Source: Dreissena polymorpha
Lineage: Eukaryota; Mollusca; Bivalvia; Myida; Dreissenidae
Direction of reading: 5' to 3'
Length of the DNA: 64,000 nucleotides
NCBI RefSeq assembly: GCF_020536995.1
Contig: NC_068358.1
Coordinates: 682,001 to 746,000, forward strand
This document shows, in pieces, positions 12,001 through 26,800 of this stretch (position 1 is the first letter of the stretch; every line of letters starts with the position of its first letter). The position numbers and the translations under genes are program-made. The notes below the pieces were generated by a model. It did not search any database and was not told the DNA's origin. It was given only the letters and a program-made list of their open reading frames with translations.

Positions 12001-13446
12001 TTGCGAGCGTTATAATATCATCCATATACATGTATTGAGAACATTTGTCATGTAAGGTAACTTGGCGTTCGTTTCGGTTTATTCAAAATTATTTTGCCTG
12101 CTCGTTTTTTGTAAAGGTGTTATTTTTCAGATGTGTGTTTGCTTGTTTCCATATAATTGGAAACAATAATCGAAGCTTGTCAATTGTTACTTTAGCATTT
12201 CAAAATGAATGCGGGTTTATAAACTTGTTCTATTTTTTCTCCGTTGTTTCTGTCCCTTAGCATAATTGATGAGCACACACGAAAAGATTTTTTTTTGTAT
12301 AACATATACACCAGAAACTTTATACTACATGTACATATAGTTGTATAATATTTGTTGACTTCGATTGGGATAAAACATGCAATACATGTATTTACATGGA
12401 ACGAATAAACCTTGCTAATACGATTTAGTCGTTATAGAAGATCGTGCGTCGTGTCGTTGGTAATTGTTTCCTTGAAACCTACGTCTGTCGTGCGTCGCGT
12501 TGCATTTCGTCGTTGTAAGTCCACAGCTTCCAGTCGACAGGACACGTTATTGTTCGATATATTGCAGAGAGAGCGTCGTTGATTATGTTCGTGTGCTGAG
12601 TTGAATACTAGTAGCTTGTGTCAGGTTGTCCGATCGATGCACGATATTCAATGCGATACACGATACGGAACTCGATATTGATCACCAGCACCAACCCACG
12701 CGAGAGACACCAGACCCAAAGACAAATCTAATAAAAATGTTGGAGGTCCGATAACATTTTTAGGATTAAAGGGCCTCCAGTCTGGTAAAAAAGTTCCATG
12801 CGCCATTTTACTTTCATAAACAGAGAAAACAGATAGAAGAACATTTTTAAAAATGGTTGGATTATAGATCGTACTGTTATAATAATATGAACAAGTTATT
12901 ACAAATGAAGAAATTTTGTCTTCTACACCCATTCACACGTCTAATATGGATAACTGTTAACATACACTAGTCTATATCATTATTACTGAAAAATGTCCGG
13001 TATTGTCTGGTGAGTACTTATGATTTCCACAATTGGCAGAGACTTAAGGCCTGTACTACTTCACAGTTTTCACATGGGTTGAACACTTGACAACGACCAA
13101 CGACATTCGAATTTCGATGAAACATTTCCTGCAAAAACATAGAGCGACATTTATATATTTAAACGCCATGTGTCTTTGTAAATTGTCTAATGGCTTTGGT
13201 AGTTAAGGAGTAACTTATCGTGTATCGACCAAAAATGGAGACAGGAGAAAGTCCGTGTGGCATAACCGGTTTCAGTATCGTATAATATCACAGGTTATAT
13301 TTAGTATTGATACAAGACCTTCTAATGGGCACAGATGGTTAGTGTGTGGCTATTAATTAGTAAAAACATCATAACATAACATCATTTTGAATGAAAAATA
13401 ACCAAATTATAACGAAAAATCAACTTCTCTGAAAATCAATGTCACT

Positions 13447-13541
<95 letters not shown>

Positions 13542-14149
13542 CAATGAATTTCCTTTCTGGAAATGTACATATCTTGTAATAGTGTTACACATGCTGGGTC
13601 AAATTTTAAGAAATAGCACTATACACAAATCGTGTGACATACTCGTCATCGATCTGACCCGATCCAAGACTGAAATGTTCACGGAGTAAAGGGGATTTTG
13701 CCTGCAAAGTTCACGGACCTCGGTACCATAATTCAATAAAACGTATGAAAAACATATTCTTACTGTTCTTGCATTACATTATGCATTAAAACTAACTGTC
13801 CAGCGCCTTTTGAAACATTTGTTTACATACATTTCAACTGGCCGACATTTTAAGCATACGAGTGATTTCATTGGTCCAATTCAAAGGTGTGTCTTTACAC
13901 TCTGAATATTTCATACTTGAATCAGACCAGATCGACGACGAGTAGGTTACGCGAGTTGCGTATCGTGTTATTTTTTAAAATTTGACACAGAACTTGTAAA
14001 ACATATTACCAGATATGTACATTTCCAGAAAGGAAATTCATTTCTGCGTTGAATAAGAAAGAGTTCATGGAAATCGCTGCACAATTGATGAAGTTATGGT
14101 TGTGCAAAGCGATGCACCCTGATTTCGCGGGATTTTGAGTTGAATACCT

Positions 14150-14207
<58 letters not shown>

Positions 14208-14771
14208 AGGTATTCAACTCAAAATCCCTAGATGTAATGACCCTAGATGCGCCCTGTGTGGTTATATTATTGAAGGGAATTCTTTTGATTTTAATGGCAA
14301 AATGTTCAAAATAAAAACTAATATGTCATGTGATATACAAAATGTGATTTATGTATTAGTATGCAATGGATGCAAACAATATTATATAGGCCAAACTGGC
14401 GATAAACTTAGAAATAGGCGATCTGTCCATGAACAACAAATGCGAGACCCCTCAACAAGACAGATGCCTTTAAGTAAACATTTAGATGAATGTTCACATA
14501 ATGAACCAAAATTTAAAATATTTCCATTTTATAAGCTATTTTCGAACAATATTTCAGCTAGGTTAGCAAAAGAACAACATTTTATACATGTATTTAAACC
14601 CAAATTAAATTTCATTTAATATTTATTGACGTTATGACGTCATAATTGATATGACGTTATCTCCATGACATTTTGACGTTGTAATATATTGTATTATGCC
14701 CTGATGAGCTATGCGAAACGCGTTGGCTAAATCAATATATATTTAAAATCCCAGACACGTGTTTTTACTTT

Positions 14772-14843
<72 letters not shown>

Positions 14844-17800
14844 ATTTGATAGTGATTTTTTTCTCAGAGAAGTTGATATATCGTTTTAATTTGATTAGTT
14901 TTCATTCAAAATGATGTTTTTACTAATTAATATCATAGCCACAAGCTAACCACCTGTGCTAATGAGTACCTGTTTATGCGAGAACATTTCAATAAATCCA
15001 GATAATTATGTCCGTGGTAAACAGTTAAGTACGCAGAACAAGCGAACACAGCACTACACCTTTTAGTTTATTACATGCATGCGCCAATTTTTTTTAATGA
15101 ACACGTACATTTTTACTGAACACTTATTTATTTAGGAAACCTTGTAATGAATTTATTATAACAATGCATGCTATTAAATCCGCTAATATTTAAAATGAGA
15201 ACAGTCAACACGTTTCAATTAATCATCATTTGCACTGAAAACGTGCTCCAAAGTTCAGAAGTATTTCCCGGACAAGATTTTATCTTTAAACTCGTTGACC
15301 AACTTGGTCATGTCTTTGTTTTCCGTGCGAACGAGGCGTAAGGCGGTGATCAGCTGATTCTGAAGGACTTTCTTTGCCTGAAGCAGAGCGTCAGCCGGGC
15401 ACTTCCGGAACAGGTCATACTTTGGGCCAACAGGCGGCTCGTAGCCGGGGTACATCTGGGTAACCAGCGGGTTGGAGTAATAGAAATGGGGCAAGTGCTT
15501 AGCGTCCAGGGCCGCTTCCAGCAGACTTATGAAGTACAGCAGAGCGTCGTATGTGTTGTTAAGGGCAACGGTCGGACGCAAGTGACATGTGAACATGACT
15601 TCGTACAGCGCGATCTGTTTCAAGTGGTACGATTTCAGCACGGTTACAAGTTGGGGTGGCGACTGTTTTTTATCCTTGGCTAGCGTCTTAGCTCTTACGA
15701 AGTACGTCTTCATAATGCGCAAAGCTGTCAGAATGTACTGCCCCCTTGCAGTGGTCCTGATAACATCCAGCGTGTGTTTCTCGTAGCCCGAGGAGTTGAT
15801 ATGCCACACCAGGGTTTTCTCTGTCTCAGAGACGAATTCTAGCATTTGGTTCATGTCTCCCTCCACCCATTTGCAGACCGCGTGGATGGGGCAACCGAGG
15901 CGGGTACCTTGGTACGTCGTTGTTGTGTCCTCTCGCAATTTCATAGCAGGAACTATATCCAGGTCAATCTCGCCTGTTCCGTCTTCCGATTTTCTAAGCT
16001 TACCTGCCACCATAAGTTGGTTATGAGCCTCTTCATTGAGATGAATAGTGATGTTTATAGCCGGCGGATTCTTTTTTCTGGTGATGCTAAACTCAACCTC
16101 TTTGTTGTCTCGTATCTTTTTTTCAACAATTAGGCTCGCCGCATCCACGATTGAAGTCAGTATCTTCTCGTGAAGGTTCTTCGAGCTAAGGAACAACTTC
16201 CCATTCAACTTTACGAACACGCTTTTTTTGCAAAGCTTCGGAAAGGTTTTCTCCAAGTTTTCCCATTTGTCGTCGATCTCGAAGAAACAAAACCCGGGGA
16301 TTACAACAGAGGATTTCGTCACCGGCTTGGACACTAGCTTCAAGCCTTCTATTTGAAACTGAATGACGGAATCGTACTCGTTCGGCCAAATGACCTTGAG
16401 TGCGTCCCGAGAGCTGCCTTGCCGGATGTAAGACTCGATCCTAAGACGCTCATACTTGACGGCCTCCGCGCGCATCGCGTTCTGGAGCTCTTTCATGACG
16501 TAATCAACGGCCTCTCGAGAGCGTGCCCACGGCTTTGACCCGAAATCTATGTCACCTGAAAGAATAACACTCGTTGTTTACTCTTACTACCATTCTATTC
16601 CGGTAGCATTTTTATACTTTGTGTCTGCATTACACATATTTCTTAAGTAAAAATGATAACATCTTCTTAATCACTATGCATTCAAACCTGGGTGATAATG
16701 ATATTTTTTGGAAGTCAATCATGATACGTTGTTATGGCCACTTTACCGCGTTTTACACATGAAATACTAGTATACATATAAAATGTAAAACAACACTTAT
16801 TATGCGCATTTAAATACAGTTTACATAGCCCGAATATACTAGAAAGTAACTCGCAAGGTATTTCACAGCTATAACAATATAAAGAAGTGAAACTCCAGCT
16901 GCTGGAGCAGTATTGAATTTTCATTAAAAACAATTAGTTGGTCCTTTATTTAAGGCAAGTGACCGATTGCCCAAACAGTACAAAACAGCACAATACAGCA
17001 CAATACAAACCAACATAAACACAAAATATGAATAAAGCTGGGGTCACCGCCTTGGAACGGTCAATGCAAAGCATTGGGGGTTTAAACCTGGTTATAGAGC
17101 GCTCAACCTCACACTTGGCCCAGCAATATTCATAATACATTTAAGTGTTAATAAAATTTAACGTCATAGCATTGTAACTCAAATCAAACAATAATAAAAG
17201 GGAATTAAAACGCATTCAATTTAATTACTATTTAATTACTCAATTGCATTGAATATACAAGAGTAACAAAATTACAACTTTTTGACGAACGATCAAATAA
17301 AACTATTAACAATTGTCAACTACATTCCTTCTTTATAGAAAAGATTTGAGAATATAGAATCATATAGTTAATATCTCAGAAAATCATCGCGCAAATTCAG
17401 GAAGAAGCAGCAATAATGGGTGTAAAAATTCCATATTACATAGCTTGGTTGTTTATGTGACTGCTAAACAAATTAAAAATAATTAAATCAAACAAGAAAC
17501 GCCTATCAGAGAGAAAATATAAATAAAATGGAACGTTATAAACCCAATGACCAACGCATGTAGATTACAACTGGGGAAGTCGGTCGTATGACGTCACAAA
17601 AATCCATAATGACATAATGACGTGAACAAATTCCAAGGGCAGGACTAAATAAAAATATTAATGGGGCTGTGCTACTAATAAAACAAGTTTAGGTGATTTA
17701 ATATTAAGAAGCAAATGAATAAAATGGTAATTCCATTAAAGCGACATTATTGGAATCAAACAGTATATAGGTGTTTTGACAACTGAAGACAGAAATGATT

Positions 17801-20800
17801 TGATGTACGATTTGAGTCCAAATGTAGTTTACATGCAGATTTGTTCATACGACACAATGACACAATTTTATTCAACAGTGAAAAATGCCTATAATGTAGT
17901 ATTCATGCAGATTTGTTCATACGACACAATGACACAATTTTATTCAACAGTGAAAAATGCCTATAATATCACTAATGATTCCAAATTTTAAGGGAAGAAA
18001 GATATAGTGAATCGAAAACCATCAAACACGTGTTTTTAAGTACATAAGCATCGTATCCTTTTGATAAAAACAAGTTAATTAAATTGAAAAGTTTAATATG
18101 AACATTTGGTTTAACATATTTTAATTTGCGGACACGCTTCAAAACATCTTCGTAAAATGATGGATGGGAGATTCCATTATTTAAATGCCATTTTAAAGAA
18201 ACATTATATTTTAAAATTAAATCACCATACTTAGAGTAAAATCTAGCAAATTTATTTCTTAGGTTATGATACAAAAAGCCTTGTTTTAGCAATTTTTTAG
18301 TTAATATTAGATTACGATCATTAAAATCTTTAATACACGAACATACTCTGGCATAACGTACCAACTGCGAAATGTAAATACCATAGGAAGGTCCTTTAGG
18401 GATGTTGCCATCTAGAAACGGAAAATTTACAATTTCAAAGTTAAAATCGTCCCGTTTGTCGTATAAACTAGTTTTGATCAAATTATTATTAATAGTTAAA
18501 TGTAAGTCTAAATACGCAGCGTCTGTATTGGATATACACGATCTATTTAAGACTAGTTCTTTTGGGTAGATTTTGTGAATATATTGTTCAAATAATGGAT
18601 TATCTAAATTAAGTATGTCATCAATGTACCTACTAGTAAGGTTAAAACAATTAATCAAATCTACTTGCTTAGTTTTAGATAATTCTAACATAAATTCGCT
18701 TTCATAACAATATAAAAAAAGGTCAGCTATAAGTGGCGCACAATTAGTACCCATAGGAACGCCAATAATTTGTTTAAATATTTTACCATTAAATTCAACA
18801 AACAAGTTATCCAAAAGAAAAGTAAGTGCTGCACAAAAGTCAAGACCAGTCCAAATGATGTAATTATCTAATATCTGATTAGTAAAAAAAGCTGTTTTAG
18901 TGTTTAAAGCTAGATACAAACATTTCTCTCTAGCAAAAGTTTTTTCAATCAAAGAAACAAGTTTGGATTTTATTAAAGCGTGAGGAAGCGTTGTATATAG
19001 TGTCGAAAAATCATAAGTACTTACCTGTGACACCTTATATTTTTTATTTTCAATTTTATCAATAACTTCTAAGGTGTTTTTTATTGACCAAAATAGGTTA
19101 ATATTACTATTTTCATAAGAATTACTGGAAACAAATATTTTTCTCTAGATATACAATTATTATATTAAAGCAGGAGTTATACCAATACTGTTTTCAGGCA
19201 TGCTGATAAGGATGCATAAGGTAAAAATTTCGATATGTATGTTTGTATTAAAATTACGTCACATTGTCCCTATGTGCTAGGCCAAACACAGGGTATCCTA
19301 CATGTAATACAAACTTGTATTTCTTATGAAGTACGTAACATACTATTTCATGCATTTACGATTTAACAAGCTATAACAAGAGTAACTCGCATGTCAACTT
19401 CAATATATTTACATTCTGTCAGGGCATTAATGTTAACTTACTTACTCCATGTATGATTCACGTACCAATATACTCGGATTCCTTTAAACTCTTAATCCAA
19501 CCTTGATCGCAACCGTCGAAGTTGGCTACTGGCTTAACCCATTCGTTGAAGTTGGCGCCAATATGTTTGGGATCTAACTGAAATGACCATTCGGTAACCT
19601 CGTAAATTAATAATGTCCGCTACGAGGCATGGTTTACTGAATATGTAAATTAATGTTCGCCAAAAAAACCCATACGCATCTCGTCACATCGCCATTGCAT
19701 TGAAGCAGAATATGTAGATGATCTTAAATATTGATCTTTGATTTATTCGACGTACTAGAATTTTTGTCACGGACATGGCGTGTCAACCATCTGCCAATAG
19801 ACTCAGTATAAAGTAATATAAATTATTTTTCGTTTTTATCAAATTAATGTCAATGTTCGAATATAACCAACTTGATGTGCCATACATTACATTCATTTAA
19901 GTATATGTTTACATACGCTCACCCGCTCAAATGCTCTGGATACGTCACCATTGCCCGCCGCCATAACAGTCGGAACTACTCGAGTGTCTTCGGTAATCGA
20001 TGGAATTTTAAACTCCCCAAAATGTTCCAACTGTTTCCTGCAGTTTATTCGTCGGAGTTCTCGCTCTTAACGCACTTTCAGATTATAATCGGTACCTGAA
20101 ACATAATTCAGAGCCTTAACGTTCTTTTTAATGATTATTAATGTTGAATTCCACCCTAAGCCACTGGCTAAATAACAAAAACTAATATCATGTGCTGCGT
20201 TCATTAAAGGTAAACTAAACATGTTTTCCTTTTATAAGCTTGTTAAATTGTCGTTAAAAGTCATATGATGTTATTATGTGTGTCCATGCGTATAATATAA
20301 TTATGTGCATGTATGTGAGCGTCTGCATAAACTACATAACGTTATGGTTTCCCACAGCTTTACCGTGCTATTATTAGCACTTGCTGGATCTAAAATCGAT
20401 AGGTAGCACATGACGGTGAATCAAAAACACACTATTCTACACAATTCTTTAATATAGCGCGATGCATTGTGACATCATTATTGTATATTTAGAATTGTTG
20501 TCATAATCGATAAATTGTGAAGCTCCTGAATTGTACTTTAGGTTATATGGATACTCGTCTTCTTCAGTATCTGCATACATTTCTTATTCTTGTATTGAAC
20601 TTAAAAATATATACAACATGGTATTAATTCAGTGCATCATTTGAAGGAAAAGTATTAGATTGTGGGGCTGGAAAACATATTTCTATAGAATGCCTATTTT
20701 AACAAGAGCTGTCAGAAGACACTGTGCTCGACTTTTCGTGTACTTGACAGTATAACGTAAGCAATCATGGGGAAATTGTTCATACTCAATAAGGTCAAGG

Positions 20801-23800
20801 TAATATAGTCATATTCAAACTGGAAGAGGACCATAATTGAAACATAATGATCGCTTATGTTTTAAAGAAGTGGTACACTATAGACGATTCTGAGTTCAGG
20901 TATATTTTCCACAATCTATTGAACATTTGTAAAGACATAAAACACACTAATAAGATTATATATCAAGTTTGATAGCAATAGCTTGGTTGGGATGGTTTGA
21001 CGGTCTTTCAAAAATAAAATAATACAAATAAATAATTGTTTTTTTTTACCATGTTTAAAAAAAACAATAATTTTTGTGTGGGGAGGGGGTATAATGTGCG
21101 GGTGTGGTCATTTATTAGATGATATTTCAAAAATAAGAAAAAAATATTTTTTTTTTTTTGGGGGGGGGGATTCTGGGGTGGGGCGTGGGGGATGGTTTGG
21201 GTGGAGTCCATTGTGGTATGTCAGGTAAGTGTTGTTTTGTCAAAGTATGAATCAAATCTGATCCTAAATAAAGAAGGTATGACAATATTAGCAACATTTT
21301 CAACTTGCCAGGTACAGTACCCTCACGATAGTAAGAAAGTATTTGAAGTTTGAAAGCAATAGCCTTGATACTCTATTCAAAGTTACTTAGTCAAAAAAGG
21401 GCCATAATTTCGTCAAAATGCCAAGCAGAGTTATGCAGCTTGTCCTGCACAGCCCCCTTATGATAGTTTGTAAGTGTTGCAAGTATGAAAGCAATAGCTT
21501 TGATACTTTAGGAATAAAGTGGACCTAAACACAAAACTTAACCAAATTTTCAATTTGTTAAGTTTAAAAAGGGGCATAACTATAAAAATAATGCTGACAG
21601 AGTTATGCAACTTGACAAACACAGTTGTCTTTTTGTCATAAAGAAGTATTCCAAGCTTGAGTTAATTATCTTTGATAGAGTTTAAGTTATTTGACTTTAT
21701 AAAAAACTTTAATCAACGGCGACGGCGACGCTGACGCCGGGGCGAGTAATATAGCTCTCATTTTTCTTCGAAAAGTCGAGCTAAAAAGGAATTTGTAGAA
21801 TGCCTTCTTATGTAAAAAAACAATATCAAGTTGAATACGGTGGTATGACTGTTTCCCATTTCGTAATCATGCAATACTAATTTTTACAAATGCAAAAATA
21901 TATAGGGGGATATGAATACGCGTCTTCTTCATTATCTGCTAATCTTTATTCAGCATGTTTCTTGCATTAAACTTAAAATAAAAACAACATGGTAGCAAAG
22001 CATTCTTTTACAGAACAGTATTGCATTCTGGGGTTCGAAAACATATTTCAATGCGATGATTATTTTAAACTTGAATTTTTTTAAATTTTATAATGCCTTT
22101 GTGTGCAAAAATAGCAAGGGACATACGGTTGCATGACTTTGTTCATGTAAGTTATCATGAAATACTAATTTTTAAAATGCAAAAAAATGTCAATACAAAT
22201 GCAACTAGTCATTTAAAGTATTAACAAAATGTATTATAAAACAGGTCAAGTCAGTTTAAGAAAGGAGTATAAAAGTTAACCTAAAAATCTTAGAAATGTG
22301 CCTTGAAAAAAATTTGGTTGGCATTTTTTAGGCATGGCTTCTTTTTATGTTTTTCGGTATCTACATTCCCTCTGCTGAAAATCTAGATGGGATGTCACCT
22401 CAGGTGCTTGCCATCCTTTGAATTAGGTCAAAGACCAATGGGTACAGTTTTCAGTTGTTTAGGAGATGAAATCTCATTGTGATTTATAACCAAAATTGAA
22501 AAGTTTAAAGCAGTAATATTGCCTGAAAATGAACCTGCTTGGATCTTATTAAAATTGTATCTATTCTAGTGTTCACTTATATAGGTCAAAAGGTCATTTA
22601 GTGCACTTTTATGCCCAAATAAACATGACAGCTGGCATTGAAAATCAACAGAATAAAATATTATGTTCAAAAAGTATTTTTTAAACAATGAAATAGTTTT
22701 TGCTAATTTTTGCTAACTCTATAAACATATTTGTAAAGTAAAAAGAAATATTTAAAGGATCCATTATTTATACAATGAAGTACAACGTACGCTTAAAAAA
22801 GACTGAAACTCGTTTGTGTATTTCAGTATCTTATTACATTGTTTTTAAGTGTACATTCTTCATCCTGTTTAAACTGCATATATCTTATACTGCTGATCTA
22901 ATCCCTTGCGAATTACTGAGTACTAGATAAATTCGACAAAGAGAAAAGTGAAGTGAAGAACTTTTCTATCTGGAATTCCTACCTACATTTTTTGACATCC
23001 TTATGCAGTTCATTAAAGCCCAACGAATAGGCGATTGGCTGTTGCATATTGAAGCCTTTCCGAGATGCTACCGTGGCGTATGGTGTACGACCACACAAAT
23101 TATGCCCGTTTGGGTCCTGTATATCTAGCAGATATTAAAGCATTAGAATATGCAGCACCTGAAGTGTTCAAAGAGTTTATTGAAGGTCACTTTGTAGTCA
23201 GACTGAAGGAAAAAGCATTCAACGGAGTACATGTCGACCAAGCTACTGAGTGGATAAACATAGTGTGTAAAACGACAGGTGGTATTATTGGAATAACAAG
23301 ACAGGACACGGCAAGAGATAGGTTTTGTATTACGAGGTCAGTAAGATCTGAGGTTTTCAATAGTACCATGACATTGTTCAATCAAAATGATGATGACGAA
23401 GATATTGGAATATTTATGAATAGAGCAGATGGAACTTGTTCGAGAGTTTCTTCAGAGGAAGAGTGCATCAAGAAAATGATGCAGCTCTTTGGTTCATATG
23501 ATATATTCGGAGCATGAGGAGGAGATCAGACTGTTTTCAATAGCATCTAAGGACGTTGCAACTAATGATATCACAGACGATGTATTAACCAGTGAAAGTT
23601 GAGGTAAAACATTACTCAAGAAATTTGCAGAGAAAAGGCTGAAAGAGCAAAATGTTGAATTGTATGCTCCTATTTAAAAGGTACAGTCCAAAAGATTTGC
23701 ATATCTCTATAAGGAGACAGTCAGTGAAAAGCACAAAGCGACAAAGATTTTAAAGACTGACAGAAAGCTAATGCAGAGACTTTTCAACGCAGCTAATTCA

Positions 23801-26800
23801 GGGAGAGCCGTAGAAACAGCATCTGTACAAGAACATGAACTTTCTGACGTGCAATTATCATTTGCAAAGGCTAGTGGGAAAATGAATGAAACACAGAAAT
23901 CAAACATACTCCAAGTGCTTACAAAGGACAATAATATAGTGACGCCTCAAGTTGTTCCGACAGCGACTGATGCAACATGTGCAATAATTGATGGACACGC
24001 GTCAATACAGAGTTTAAGTAAGCCTAAGGAATTTCAAACATTTGGACACTATGCAACTGTTTTTGTAACATCTGTTTAAATGCATTTCAGCCCAAACACT
24101 ACCCGAGTTGATGTAACTTTTGATCGATACTTTGGAAGTAAATATATCAAAGAAGCAACGAGAGTTAAGAGAAAAGGAAAGCGTCGACCTATTAGGAAGC
24201 TCATAACAAGTCCAAATTTTCCTCTTCCGCAAATATGGGAACAGTATATCACAGACGATGACAATAAAGCAAACTTTGCTAATTTTCTCTCAGATAAATT
24301 GCTAAAACAATCAGAAAATCTTCCAGCAGGATCAACTATAGTTGTAGTAGGTGGATGTACAGGTGATGTTGATTCAAAGTTGAGTACTTTTGATGCGACA
24401 AACCTATGTGTAAATCATGAGGAGGCAGATACGCGGATGATATTGCACTCAAGGGACGCTATTGATAGAGGCTACAGGCGTTTAGAAGTATTAGTAGAGA
24501 CACTGACGTTCTGCTCTTGTCAATATACCACCTTGGGGTTGACGCCGAGGTTTATATGATATCTGGTACAGGCAAACAAAAATGTTATCCTGTGCACACA
24601 ATATCTGAAAAACTAGGTGACAATGTCAGAAGGAACATTTGGGGGTTTCACGCATTGACAGGATGCGACACCATGTCTGCTCTAAATGGAATAAGTAAGA
24701 AAACCGCCTGGGTGAAGTATATCGCACAACCTGATACATTATAGGTTGTTGGTAGAGATGGTTTGCTCTAGCAGTTTCTAAATTTCTAAATTTATATATT
24801 GTGAATGTAACGTAGATCACACATGTTTACTTGTAACTATACTTTCATTGTTTTTAAAGTCTCGTCATTGTGTCATACTATTGATAGGATAATGCAGATA
24901 ATGCAGAAATAATTTTGGTTCTTATTATAAAAAAATGTTATATTATAAACACAACAAGTATTAAAAGTCTAAAAATGAACATTGATTTCTTTTAATTTAG
25001 GTAACGTAATTTACAATGTTAGGAACATACACTTAAGATACAACAGAGAAATACTCTTTTCATCATCAAAGTATCCATCTCTCATTGAAAAGTTACTTAC
25101 AAATATATAATACATGGATCTTTGGTTGGTCTCAACATACACTGCAATTTACGTTCCATACGGTATACAAAACTGGACTTGATGACGTTTGACCTACTTA
25201 TGAAAAGCCAAAATCACTTACAAATGAGATAACCCTTCAAGTATCAAATATAAGTCAGTTCAGGAGTAAAATCAGTAATAGTATCTGATATTTCACAATT
25301 TTGGCAAAGTTACCTCAATTTTTAAAGCAAAATGCACTCATTGACCTTTTGACCTAATTGCAGGGTCGTCAAGCATCCCAGAGGGTGACATCCCCTCCAG
25401 AATTGTTTTAAATGTATTTGCAATCATTTTAACATAAAAGGAAGCCATGCCTAAGAAGTGCCATCAGATGTAAGATTTCAGGAAATTTTAGGCCAACTAA
25501 AAAAAGCTAAACACTTGAATGAAAAAAATCAAGTGCAGCTACAAACACATTCATTTGAAATTAATATTTGTTTGTAATTGTTTTCATTGTGTTTACTGAG
25601 CAGAACAATGTTTCAAAATGCACCATGCATCATGCCTGAAAAAAGTTTCGGATTCTACACCTTACGTTTTTGAACAAAATGAGCAATTTCTTGATATCAA
25701 ATGTAAATTATACACCCGATTCTTCTATACAAGTACTTGTGTCAATACTTTAACGAAAAAAGAACTGTTTATGAAAATGTGAATCTCAATTTGACTGAAA
25801 TTTAAGTTTTTACTTATTTCTGTAACAGCCACAATGTTTTCCTGACATACACACACTGAAATAACGTGCATGTTCACCATTTAGCCTGCAACCAATTATT
25901 TTGTTCGAATAAAATTAAGCAGATATAAGGTACATATTCCATATATGGAGCACTACCAAATTTCATCAATTTAGCTTAAGTATTTATTTGAGTATCACAG
26001 GATCCAGATTTAGACGGACAGAATGACATACGGACGGACCGGGGATAATTTATCGTCCTCTCCGGTTACACCGTTTGGGGACTAAATACAGTGGCTATGT
26101 AACAAATAAGACATTAATCGTCCTTTTGGTATCGCATGTTTGTACTCAAGTGGGTAGCAGAGCGTCAAGATAAATCCGACAGATAAGCTTGACGATTGAC
26201 ACCTAATATTATTTGTTGTCCGTTCGTCTTGACAACAGCTCGTAAGAAGGCGCAATCGCGATATAACGACCTTATATTTTATTATATTTGCGTGCTTTTT
26301 TGCGTTCTTTTGCGTTAACGTTGAATGGCGGCAACACGAAAATCACCTTTTTATAAACATATATATAATTATGTGTCGTTCTGGTGTGTAATCATATTGG
26401 CGTCCTTTTAACGCACTAACAGCCAGAACAATCCGGTCGAATTCAGACGCCATACAATCAGAATATTGTGCAACAGCTGGAACATTAATCAATTCCTTTA
26501 CATCACTTATAAAACCATGCATGCATGAATACAGATGATTTAAACGTGCATTAGGTTAAACAATAATGTTCATCGATGTAACCTCTAAATTGTTGTTTAA
26601 ACGTAAATACAAATTTACCTTGAGTAAATAAAATCCCAAATACACCCACTGGCTTTATCTGCATTTATTTTTAGCTACATAACCGCTGTGCACGTGAAGC
26701 AATATGCCGTTGAAAAGCAGATAATGTGCACTTCATGATTGTGCAATGTAGACACCCACTGTACCGCTTACGGCGATCCTTACGTGTCATAAGAACGTAC

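Noticed and set aside
14140-14205. Poly-Ile-Tyr protein start and similar (IY)n ORFs
   Set aside because: Translation of TA microsatellites. The real endonuclease homology begins only after 14228.
15486-16389. Several ORFs opposite to or overlapping cGLR A
   Set aside because: Shadows of the real cGLR frame, which has a catalytic signature and a conserved paralogue.
17776-17991. 71-aa ORF with an internal repeat
   Set aside because: Created by a 71-bp tandem DNA repeat related to a TIR element; not a gene.
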